Below are positions 6,717 through 12,670 of a stretch of 12,866 bases of DNA, piece by piece. Made by a program: the position numbers and the translations under genes. The DNA is taken from positions 1-12,866 of the forward strand of contig JANTHA010000031.1 in the NCBI GenBank assembly GCA_024762625.1. The letters are read 5' to 3'. Below the pieces are notes generated by a model. The model ran no database searches. It saw only the letters and a list, made by a program, of their open reading frames with translations, and was not told where the DNA came from. This stretch comes from Thiotrichaceae bacterium. GTDB taxonomy: Bacteria > Pseudomonadota > Gammaproteobacteria > Thiotrichales > Thiotrichaceae. Within the stretch, counting starts at the first letter, position 1, and each line of letters opens with the position of its first letter.

Positions 6717-7514
6717 TTATAAAGCCGACAAGCCCGCACCCGACGCATCAATCCCGACGATCTGCTCATCATCAATCCATTGCGCCACAAACCCGGCAAC
6801 CCTTGCAGGCGCATGTTGCTCGTCGATCCATTCGCAAACCCCTTCGCATAGCTCTGCAAATGGAATCCCCTCAAGCGCCTGATCCAGCGCCCAGGCTTCG
6901 TCCACATCAAGCGAACGATAATAGGTAAGCAATTGCTTGCGCGACAATACCCAGGGGATGGGCTGATCCTGTTGCAGCGGCGCAATAGGATCCGCTTCCT
7001 CGTCAATCGCCGCCCAGAGCTGTGGCGTATTCCAGTCAAGATTCATGCGCGTGACGGAAGGATGAAACCGAAACCGCACCTCGCCCCAGCTTTCCGGCGG
7101 AATTTCCTGCAAGGCTTGCATGGATACAGCTTCGATATCAGCTGAGTCGAACGAATGGCGCAGCATCCATTCAAAACTCGCCATTTCCGCCAGCACCGGC
7201 GCATCATTCGCGTATTCCTGCAAAAAGTCGCTGAGTTGGTCGCCAAAATAACGTAACGAAAAATGCCCGGAAGGATGCGCATCAATATAGGCCAGACTCA
7301 TTTCATAGAAAGCCTCATCGCCCATCAGGGTATGTACGCTCGGAAAGGTATCCGAAAGCGCATCAATCAGACGAAAACGGTAGGCGTTGGAATAAATCTT
7401 TAACCTGTCATTAATATTTGCATGCTCACTAGCAACCACCTGGGATTTAATTACATCATCTTCATGAAGCAACCAGGAAAACAGGTCTTTTTGGAGCGGT
7501 TCCAGCTTTTTCAT
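6717..7514 (-). CDS. bufC: BufC/HvfC-type partner protein (DUF2063) of the MNIO enzyme
   Basis: A 265-residue protein with an N-terminal DUF2063 domain (about 1-100), seen in LQKDLFSWLL, RLKIYSNAYRFRLIDAL, FPSVHTLMGDEAFYEM and HPSGHFSLRYFGDQLSDFL. A second, less conserved domain follows (about 110-260). In known bufferin, methanobactin-like and HvfA systems this partner binds the precursor leader and presents it to the MNIO enzyme, acting in the cytoplasm. The start ATG overlaps the bufB TGA as ATGA (7511-7514), so the two are translationally coupled and likely made in equal amounts, consistent with a complex. It ends six bases from the convergent rrtA stop, leaving no room for separate terminators. 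Confidence 0.9.
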   Translation of the reverse strand: MKKLEPLQKDLFSWLLHEDDVIKSQVVASEHANINDRLKIYSNAYRFRLIDALSDTFPSVHTLMGDEAFYEMSLAYIDAHPSGHFSLRYFGDQLSDFLQEYANDAPVLAEMASFEWMLRHSFDSADIEAVSMQALQEIPPESWGEVRFRFHPSVTRMNLDWNTPQLWAAIDEEADPIAPLQQDQPIPWVLSRKQLLTYYRSLDVDEAWALDQALEGIPFAELCEGVCEWIDEQHAPARVAGFVAQWIDDEQIVGIDASGAGLSAL

Positions 7515-8350
7515 CCTGCCAGCTGCTTCCCCGCCAATTGATTTGCATAGATAGTCCTGGCGATCTGCAACTCATCCAGCAATTCCGGCAACTCGGGAAT
7601 ATTATCATCACGTTCAATCATGGTGGACACCAGGCCATAGCGTTTAACCGCCTCGGCATAGAGATCCCAGACGGGTTCAACCACCTCATGATCATGGGTA
7701 TCTATGATAAATTCAGGGAATTGACTATGGCCCGCAATATGGTGCTGCTGGATTCGTTCAACCGGTACGCCATCCAGATATTCCAGCGGATCAAACTCAT
7801 GATTAAAGGCGCTCACGTAGATATTGTTGATATCCAGTAAAATCAGACAGTCCGCTTCTTCTGCAATGGCGCTTAAAAAATCCCACTCGGTCATTTCGGA
7901 TTGCTTGTAGGTGATATAACTGGATACATTCTCAATCAGAAACGGGCGTTCCAGATATTCCTGAACCTGCCTGATGCGCTTTGCCACATGCTTTATCGTT
8001 TCTTCCGTGTAAGGCAAAGGCAACAAGTCATGGGCATTAACGCCATCAAATCCCGTCCAGCATAGATGATCTGAAATCCAGTGCGCCTGCGTGCGTTTCG
8101 AAAGCGCCTTGACCTGGCGCAAATAATCAAAATCCAGCGGATCATTTCCGCCAATAGATAATGACACGCCATGCATGACAAGCGGGTAGCGTTCAGCGAC
8201 TTGATCAAGGTAGTACAAGGGCTTACCGCCGGGAACAAGATAATTCTCAGTCAATACTTCAAACCAGTCAACATTCGGCGCAGTATCCAGCACAGCCTGA
8301 TAATGCTCCTTGCGCAAACCCAGCCCAAAACCCAATGGTGGAATCAACAT
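7511..8350 (-). CDS. bufB: BufB multinuclear non-heme iron-dependent oxidase (MNIO, DUF692)
   Basis: A 279-residue TIM-barrel enzyme of the DUF692/MNIO family. It modifies cysteines of a ribosomal peptide (thiooxazole or oxazolone/thioamide chemistry in characterised members), using two or three iron ions and O2. Family motifs in order: GFGLGLR (7-13), WFEVLTENY (29-37), HGVSLSIGG (60-68), WISDHLCW (91-98), HDLLPLPYT (107-115), ENVSSY (140-145), LLDINNIYVSAFNH (171-184), HIAGH (204-208), DTHDH (217-221) and ERDD (247-250). The expected His/Asp/Glu/Asn metal ligands are all present, so it should be active. It overlaps bufC and lies downstream of two candidate precursors on the same strand, separated from them by a terminator. 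Substrate assignment rests on context. Confidence 0.95.
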   Translation of the reverse strand: MLIPPLGFGLGLRKEHYQAVLDTAPNVDWFEVLTENYLVPGGKPLYYLDQVAERYPLVMHGVSLSIGGNDPLDFDYLRQVKALSKRTQAHWISDHLCWTGFDGVNAHDLLPLPYTEETIKHVAKRIRQVQEYLERPFLIENVSSYITYKQSEMTEWDFLSAIAEEADCLILLDINNIYVSAFNHEFDPLEYLDGVPVERIQQHHIAGHSQFPEFIIDTHDHEVVEPVWDLYAEAVKRYGLVSTMIERDDNIPELPELLDELQIARTIYANQLAGKQLAG

Positions 8351-8369
8351 GGTAAATTTCCGCTGCTTA

Positions 8370-8404
8370 TTTATATAATCTAATCTGATCTAAATTTTAT
8401 CTAA
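8370..8404 (-). promoter_or_regulatory. Candidate bufB control region: phased ATCTAA repeats and a -10-like box
   Basis: Three ATCTAA hexamers (plus strand) begin at 8378, 8388 and 8399, i.e. 10 and 11 bases apart, so they face the same side of the helix. A minus-strand TATAAA (8370-8375) lies 19 bases before the bufB ATG. Together, downstream of a terminator, this suggests separate or conditional expression of bufBC. The DNA is AT-rich, so chance is possible. Confidence 0.3.
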
Positions 8405-8411
8405 TCAAAAA

Positions 8412-8450
8412 TATCAAAAAACCCGGCACAGCTTAACCATACCGGGTTTA
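8412..8450 (-). terminator. Rho-independent terminator after the second bufA-like gene
   Basis: A perfect 8-bp stem, AAACCCGG (8419-8426) with CCGGGTTT (8442-8449), has a 15-base loop and is followed on the minus strand by a run of T (TTTTTTGATATTTTTGA). It lies 22 bases after the precursor stop codon and before bufB, so it should cut precursor mRNA from maturation-gene mRNA. Partial read-through would give many precursors per enzyme. Confidence 0.8.
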
Positions 8451-8471
8451 TTATACTTAACACAAAGCCAG

Positions 8472-8759
8472 TTAGCCGGTCACTTTGCCGCCTTTCGCAT
8501 CGCATTCTTCTTTCGTCGTTGATATCCAGCCTTTGCCTTTACAACTATTTTGCCCTTTACAAGCGCTGGTTGCCGTGGCGCAGGCGGATTTGCCTTTACA
8601 GGAATTAATACCGCTGCAATGCACTGTTGCTGATTTTGCAGCATTATCCATGCTCGATGCATTGCTTGCACTACCGCCATAACCCGAACAACCCGCCAGT
8701 AATAACGTCGCAGCCGCGGATGCCAATGTCACGCCGGTTAATTTTTTTGCTGTGTTCAT
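8472..8759 (-). CDS. bufA2: Bufferin-type metallophore precursor, Cys-rich lipoprotein (BufA2-like), copy 2
   Basis: A 95-residue precursor from the ATG at 8759, which is preceded by AAGGAG at good spacing; the frame extends upstream but has no better start. A signal peptide with lipobox LLAGC puts the lipidated Cys at 24. A Ser/Asn/Ala linker (25-46) follows, then a six-Cys core (C48, C54, C60, C67, C73, C86) built from a repeated CxGxNxCKG unit and ending in EECDAKGGK. The core matches its neighbour at 8953-9267 closely. Position just upstream of bufB/bufC indicates it is a substrate for cysteine modification, giving a metal-binding peptide. The BufA2 label comes from recognition of the Cys pattern and context, not a search; the lipid anchor is the unusual point. 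Mature location would be the periplasmic face of a membrane. Confidence 0.82.
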   Translation of the reverse strand: MNTAKKLTGVTLASAAATLLLAGCSGYGGSASNASSMDNAAKSATVHCSGINSCKGKSACATATSACKGQNSCKGKGWISTTKEECDAKGGKVTG

Positions 8760-8808
8760 GCCTTCTCCTTTTGGTTGAAAAATAATCCAGGTGTATTTGA
8801 TTTGATAT

Positions 8809-8833
8809 TCGGGATAACACACTCAGGATAACA
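8809..8833 (-). promoter_or_regulatory. 11-bp direct repeat upstream of bufA2 copy 2
   Basis: TCGGGATAACA (8809-8819) and TCAGGATAACA (8823-8833) differ at one base and have a 14-base period, 50-75 bases before the precursor ATG. Read on the minus strand the unit is TGTTATCCYGA. The position fits an operator or a non-sigma-70 promoter element for independent transcription of this precursor; no regulator gene is seen. Confidence 0.35.
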
Positions 8834-8952
8834 GTATCTTACGCATCAACAAGCTGACCAGATGCAGGTTTCACAAAACAGTCGCAAAAATATAAAACGC
8901 CCAGAAGAAAAAAACTGTTGATAAAAACGACAAGCTTAGCGCGTACCCGCTA

Positions 8953-9267
8953 TTAAATAACCTTTCCTCCTTTAGAATCACATTCTTCTTTTGAAGGCAC
9001 ATATATCCAGCCTTTTCCTTTACAGCTATTTTGTCCGCTACAGGCGCTGGTCGCGGTCGCACAGGCGGATTGTCCTTTACAGGCGTTAATGCCAGAACAC
9101 TTTACCTTGGCTTCTTTAGCTTGCTGGGCATCCATTGCCGGGGCCGCCTTTTCAGAACTTGTTTTACTTTCCGTATTGCCGCCACAACCCGCTAATAACA
9201 GTGTCGCCGCAGCGGATGCCAGCGCCAGACCTGATAATTTTTTTGCCGTTTGATTTACTGTATTCAT
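8953..9267 (-). CDS. bufA2: Bufferin-type metallophore precursor, Cys-rich lipoprotein (BufA2-like), copy 1
   Basis: A 104-residue paralogue of the 8472-8759 gene, lying 193 bases upstream of it on the same strand. The signal peptide has lipobox LLAGC with the lipidated Cys at 28. A charged linker rich in Lys, Glu and Ala (31-56) follows, then the six-Cys core C57, C63, C69, C76, C82, C96 with CSGINACKG and CSGQNSCKG units and the end EECDSKGGKVI. Cys spacings are 6, 6, 7, 6, 14 against 6, 6, 7, 6, 13 in the other copy. AAGGA lies ten bases before the ATG. The signal peptides and cores are nearly the same while the linkers differ in length and charge, suggesting an old tandem duplication with selection on the core. 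Probable role: modified copper- or other soft-metal-binding lipoprotein, matured by BufB/BufC. Confidence 0.82.
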   Translation of the reverse strand: MNTVNQTAKKLSGLALASAAATLLLAGCGGNTESKTSSEKAAPAMDAQQAKEAKVKCSGINACKGQSACATATSACSGQNSCKGKGWIYVPSKEECDSKGGKVI

Positions 9268-9300
9268 ATGATTTAATTCCTTCCATCCATTTATTTATTT

Positions 9301-9328
9301 GTTACAAAAGACTTTTAGCAAATGTAAA
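9301..9328 (-). promoter_or_regulatory. Weak candidate promoter of bufA2 copy 1
   Basis: On the minus strand TTTACA (9323-9328), a 16-base spacer and TGTAAC (9301-9306) form a possible -35/-10 pair, 34 bases before the ATG at 9267. The -35 matches five of six consensus bases, the -10 four of six. The region is AT-rich, so this is tentative. Confidence 0.25.
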
Positions 9329-9395
9329 AGCGCATAAATATGACGCACATTAAAATAAAAATGCTTCATAAACTATATACGTAGTTCAAAAACTG

Positions 9396-9453
9396 CCCGG
9401 ATGCAAATTATTCATTCGATTTTAATGACCGAAATTTCAAAAGGGCATCCCGG
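9396..9453 (-). terminator. Possible purD terminator
   Basis: CCCGGATGC (9396-9404) and GCATCCCGG (9445-9453) can pair with one mismatch or bulge. On the minus strand the distal arm is followed by CAGTTTTTG. The 40-base loop is long for an intrinsic terminator, so confidence is low, but it sits right after purD and before the precursor genes. Confidence 0.3.
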
Positions 9454-9463
9454 AATCTGTGCA

Positions 9464-10759
9464 TCAGCTGTCAATTTCACGAGCGATTGCACGATAGCCA
9501 ATATCATCCCGATAATAAACATTATTCCACTTAACATGATGAGCGCACGCATAGGCGACACTCTGCGCCTCGCTCACCGACTGACCAAGGCCGACCACAC
9601 ACAAAACGCGACCACCATTGGTCACAATATCGCCCTGCGCGTTTCTCGCTGTACCCGCATGGAACACTTTGCAATTTTCATGGCAGGAAGGATTATCCAA
9701 CCCAAGAATTACATCGCCTTTTTCATACGCTTCAGGATAACCGCCCGCCGCCAGCACCACGCCTAAGGCCGCACGTTTATCCCATTCAATAGATTGCTGA
9801 TTCAGCCGTCCATCAAGCGCTGCCAGCAATAGCTCCGCCAGATCTGATTTTAAACGCATCATGACAGGCTGAGTTTCAGGATCGCCGAAGCGCACATTAT
9901 ATTCAAGCACCTTAACATCGCCCTGATCATCAATCATCACGCCAGCATACAAAAAACCGGTAAAGGAATGGCCTTCTCGCTTCATTCCCTTGATGGTTGG
10001 CTCAATCACCTGACGCATGATTTTTTGACTGATTTTCTCCGTCACCACAGGAGCGGGAGAATAAGCGCCCATCCCACCGGTATTTGGCCCTTTATCGCCA
10101 TTATCACGCGCCTTGTGATCCTGGGAAGTCGCCATCGGCAAATAATGTTCGCCATCGGCTATTACAATAATGCTGGCTTCTTCCCCCTGCAAAAACTCTT
10201 CGATTACCACGCGATGACCGGCTTCGCCAAAGGCGTTGCCCGCCAGCATGTCCTTTACCGCGTCTATTGCCTCGGCTTCGGTTTCGGCAATAATCACACC
10301 TTTTCCGGCCGCCAGACCATCCGCCTTGACTACAATGGGCGCGCCCTGCTCTTTGATATAGGCGGTCGCTTCATCAACATCGGTAAAATTTCCATAAGCG
10401 GCTGTCGGTATGTGATAACGAGCAAAGAAATCCTTGGAAAACGCCTTGGAGCCTTCCAGCTGCGCTGCGCCTTTGGTAGGACCAAAGCATTTTAAACCCG
10501 CCTCATTAAAACGATCGACAATACCCAGAACCAATGGCGCTTCAGGCCCCACCACGGTCAAATCCACCGCCTGGGACTTCGCATAATCCAGCAAGGCGTC
10601 AATATCATCCGCCTCAATCGCGATATTTTCCACCTTGGCTTCCTGTTCTGTCCCCGCATTACCCGGAGCAACCAGAACCTTATCTACCTGCGAAGACTGC
10701 GCCAGCTTCCACGCCAGGGCGTGTTCGCGTCCACCACTACCGACGAGCAAAATTTTCAT
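9464..10759 (-). CDS. purD: Phosphoribosylamine-glycine ligase (GAR synthetase)
   Basis: Joins glycine to 5-phosphoribosylamine with ATP, the second step of de novo purine synthesis, in the cytoplasm. It has 431 residues from the ATG at 10759, the usual family length. Motifs: [19 protein letters not shown] at the N-terminus, [10 protein letters not shown] (71-80), ATP-grasp [13 protein letters not shown] (143-155), [11 protein letters not shown] (187-197), [12 protein letters not shown] (226-237) and the metal site [13 protein letters not shown] (285-297). The frame stays open upstream to 10864, but the extra segment lacks family similarity and covers the promoter, so the ATG preceded by CAGG is preferred. 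It is a single gene here, not next to purH, and divergent from ispH. Confidence 0.97.
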   Translation of the reverse strand: MKILLVGSGGREHALAWKLAQSSQVDKVLVAPGNAGTEQEAKVENIAIEADDIDALLDYAKSQAVDLTVVGPEAPLVLGIVDRFNEAGLKCFGPTKGAAQLEGSKAFSKDFFARYHIPTAAYGNFTDVDEATAYIKEQGAPIVVKADGLAAGKGVIIAETEAEAIDAVKDMLAGNAFGEAGHRVVIEEFLQGEEASIIVIADGEHYLPMATSQDHKARDNGDKGPNTGGMGAYSPAPVVTEKISQKIMRQVIEPTIKGMKREGHSFTGFLYAGVMIDDQGDVKVLEYNVRFGDPETQPVMMRLKSDLAELLLAALDGRLNQQSIEWDKRAALGVVLAAGGYPEAYEKGDVILGLDNPSCHENCKVFHAGTARNAQGDIVTNGGRVLCVVGLGQSVSEAQSVAYACAHHVKWNNVYYRDDIGYRAIAREIDS

Positions 10760-10793
10760 GTTCTTACCTGTATGAATCATTATCAATGAGCGG

Positions 10794-10822
10794 ACTATAC
10801 AAAACGGATTAAGCAAGAACAA
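10794..10822 (-). promoter_or_regulatory. Candidate sigma-70 promoter of purD
   Basis: On the minus strand, TTGTTC (10817-10822), exactly 17 bases, then TATAGT (10794-10799). The -10 box matches five of six consensus bases and the spacing is ideal; the -35 is weaker. It lies 35 bases upstream of the purD ATG. Confidence 0.5.
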
Positions 10823-10843
10823 ATAAAATAACCAATCAAAAAA

Positions 10844-10852
10844 TGTTACACT
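10844..10852 (+). promoter_or_regulatory. Candidate extended -10 promoter of ispH
   Basis: TGTTACACT has the TGn extension plus a TACACT -10-like hexamer, 35 bases before the ispH ATG. No good -35 is visible, as is common for extended -10 promoters. Confidence 0.35.
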
Positions 10853-10887
10853 CAAGCTCATCACTGTCGTTTCATTGGAATTAATTC

Positions 10888-11859
10888 ATGAAAGTAACAC
10901 TTGCGAACCCCAGGGGGTTTTGTGCGGGCGTGGATCGCGCCATCGAGATTGTCAATCGCGCTATCGACTTACTGGGCGCTCCCATTTATGTCCGCCATGA
11001 AGTCGTACACAACCGATTTGTAGTCAATAACTTACGCAAGAAAGGCGCAGTTTTCGTCAAGAGCCTGAGCGAAGTACCTGATGGCGAAACCGTTATTTTC
11101 AGTGCTCATGGCGTATCCCGCAAAGTTCAGGAACATGCCAAAAAACGTAAATTGAAAGTATTCGACGCCACCTGCCCGCTGGTCACCAAGGTTCACATGG
11201 AAGTGCTCAGATATAGCAAGGAGGGTAGGGAAACCATTTTAATCGGCCACAAGGGTCACCCCGAAGTCGAAGGCACCATGGGGCAATACGATAAAAGTTT
11301 TGGCGGGAATATTTACCGGGTAGATTCTCCGAAGGAAGTCGAAATGCTTCACGTTAACAACCCTGAAAAACTTGGCTTTGTAACGCAAACCACACTTTCC
11401 ATGGATGATACCGCCATCGTAATTGAAGCGCTGCGCAAACGCTTCCCCAAGATAACCGGACCAAAGAAAAACGACATCTGTTATGCAACCCAGAACCGTC
11501 AAGATGCGCTCAAGAAACTAGCGAATCAATCCGATATGATTCTGGTTGTCGGCTCCCCAAACAGCTCTAATTCAAATCGACTTCGAGAGCTATCCGAAAA
11601 ACGCAACGTACCCGCCTATCTTATAGACGGCGCTGACGATATCCAGGAACAGTGGCTTGAGGGTAAAAAGAAAATTGGCGTGACCGCCGGTGCTTCTGCG
11701 CCAGAAATTCTTGTTCGGCAAGTAACTAAAAAACTGGAAAGCATGGGTGCAAATGTGCTGCCCGATGATCAAGGCATCGTTGAAGACGTTTCATTTGTGT
11801 TGCCAAAAGAACTGAGGGGCGCCTCCAAAAAAGAACCCAACGACCAGACCACTTCTTAA
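10888..11859 (+). CDS. ispH: 4-hydroxy-3-methylbut-2-enyl diphosphate reductase (IspH/LytB)
   Basis: Last step of the MEP isoprenoid pathway: reduces HMBPP to IPP and DMAPP using a [4Fe-4S] cluster, in the cytoplasm. It has 323 residues, close to the usual 310-320. The three cluster cysteines are present: C12 (NPRGFCAGV), C96 (FDATCPLV) and C198 ([11 protein letters not shown]). Substrate-binding H41 (VVHN), H74 (SAHGVS), H124/E126 (GHPEVEG), the TQTTLS segment (166-171) and SSNSNRL (226-232) are also present. The last 15 or so residues form a hydrophilic tail beyond the conserved VLPKELR. Upstream GGAA precedes the ATG by ten bases. It is divergent from purD and convergent with the fimT-like gene, whose stop is 18 bases away. 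Confidence 0.98.
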   Translation: MKVTLANPRGFCAGVDRAIEIVNRAIDLLGAPIYVRHEVVHNRFVVNNLRKKGAVFVKSLSEVPDGETVIFSAHGVSRKVQEHAKKRKLKVFDATCPLVTKVHMEVLRYSKEGRETILIGHKGHPEVEGTMGQYDKSFGGNIYRVDSPKEVEMLHVNNPEKLGFVTQTTLSMDDTAIVIEALRKRFPKITGPKKNDICYATQNRQDALKKLANQSDMILVVGSPNSSNSNRLRELSEKRNVPAYLIDGADDIQEQWLEGKKKIGVTAGASAPEILVRQVTKKLESMGANVLPDDQGIVEDVSFVLPKELRGASKKEPNDQTTS

Positions 11860-11877
11860 CGCGCCATTTTACTCTAT

Positions 11878-12513
11878 TTAACAACCACCGCTGCTATTGT
11901 AATCGCAGCTTCTCACTCGACCGGTGCGACTGATGCTAATCTGCTTGGCGGGTGTGCTTGAATCTTTGCCAATGACGATTTTCATTGCCGTGCTTCTACC
12001 CGTAGGCTCATAACGAATTGCTTTTGTGTTTGCTGTTGCTGAGACAATGGATAACCTGGGCAACGAACCATGAACTTTTATTAGTACTTCCTGATCAGGA
12101 TTACCATCGCCATCATTATCAGGACAAGCCGGGGCGCCGGCCGCATGTTTACCATCACCATCGCAATCGGTAAAAACCATCCATCCATCGGCAAATTCAG
12201 TACTCCCTGAACTGCTGCAATTAGTCTGATCACCCGAAGTGCAAATTGCGACTGAAACACCACGCTTGACCGCCTCGCTGCGCGCCAGAATCAGGGCCGA
12301 TAAAAATTCGTTTGTACCTGTAGAAATTCGATTACGCTCAATCATTTTGGTAAAACTGGGTACTGCAATTGACGCCAGAATCGCGGCGATAGTCACAGTT
12401 ACAATCATTTCGATTAGTGTAAACCCAGCGGTCCTGCTGCACGGCCGGGAGAAACCGGACTGCTGCGCAGTTGTTTTCCCGTGCAATAAAGGGTGTGAAA
12501 AAAGAATTTTCAT
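11878..12513 (-). CDS. fimT: FimT/GspH-type minor type IV pilin with GRxR motif
   Basis: A 211-residue minor pilin. The leader is cut at G30-F31, with E35 as the E5 glutamate and helix TLIEMIVTVTIAAILASIAVPSF. The body has the FimT/GspH pattern (NEFLSALILARSEAVKRG, then ADGWMVFTD). The C-terminus holds GRVR (198-201), the GRxR motif that in characterised FimT proteins binds DNA during natural transformation, so a role in DNA uptake rather than T2SS is likely. Between strands lies an acidic insert, DCDGDG (116-121) and DNDGDGNPD (132-140), resembling calcium-binding loops. Seven Cys are present (25, 91, 99, 117, 130, 203, 211). The leader has an extra SGF at 19-21, ten residues before the true site. 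Companion pilin genes (pilVWXY1) are not next to it in the window. Confidence 0.88.
   Translation of the reverse strand: MKILFSHPLLHGKTTAQQSGFSRPCSRTAGFTLIEMIVTVTIAAILASIAVPSFTKMIERNRISTGTNEFLSALILARSEAVKRGVSVAICTSGDQTNCSSSGSTEFADGWMVFTDCDGDGKHAAGAPACPDNDGDGNPDQEVLIKVHGSLPRLSIVSATANTKAIRYEPTGRSTAMKIVIGKDSSTPAKQISISRTGRVRSCDYNSSGGC
12426..12465. repeat. Inverted repeat in fimT leader-coding region
   Basis: CAGCGGTCC (12426-12434) pairs with GGACTGCTG (12457-12465) at eight of nine positions. A further CCGG/CCGG pair lies inside the loop. It occupies the same place, just before the GFTLIE codons, as the stronger palindromes in gspI and gspJ, and encodes a comparable C-rich AGF-type leader repeat. 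Confidence 0.45.
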
Positions 12514-12670
12514 TGTTCCGGTATTTTCTATCCGTATTATTTATTATTAGTCAATGTGTATCGTTGGACATATCGTTGCGCAAATCACTTTGTTAAATTC
12601 TGATTTTTAGGCAATATGCGCTATTGAGTAATATTTAAACATATTTTAACTATTAAAGAGAGTTTCTCGG
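12514..12670. promoter_or_regulatory. Divergent intergenic region of fimT and fructosamine-kinase gene
   Basis: These 157 AT-rich bases should hold both promoters. They contain an exact 8-base direct repeat, TATCGTTG at 12559-12566 and 12571-12578 (period 12). No unambiguous -35/-10 pair was found: TTGACT reads toward fimT on the minus strand but is too close to the ATG. Confidence 0.35.

Noticed and set aside
8472..8822. Longer 116-residue version of the second precursor starting at 8822
   Set aside because: The extra N-terminal part would place the signal peptide internally, and the ATG at 8759 has a strong AAGGAG site and mirrors the paralogue start.
8472..9267. Calling the precursors canonical DUF2282 (BufA1) bufferins
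   Set aside because: The Cys pattern CxGxNxCKG and the lipobox do not match the DUF2282 pattern I know; BufA2-like is closer but still needs an HMM search.
10775..10788. AATCATTATCAATG resembles half of a Fur box near the purD start
   Set aside because: Only one hexamer matches fully and the neighbouring ones do not; purD is not an expected Fur target, and the region is AT-rich.
11860..11877. Possible bidirectional terminator between ispH and fimT
   Set aside because: Only 18 bases, with no stem of useful length on either strand.
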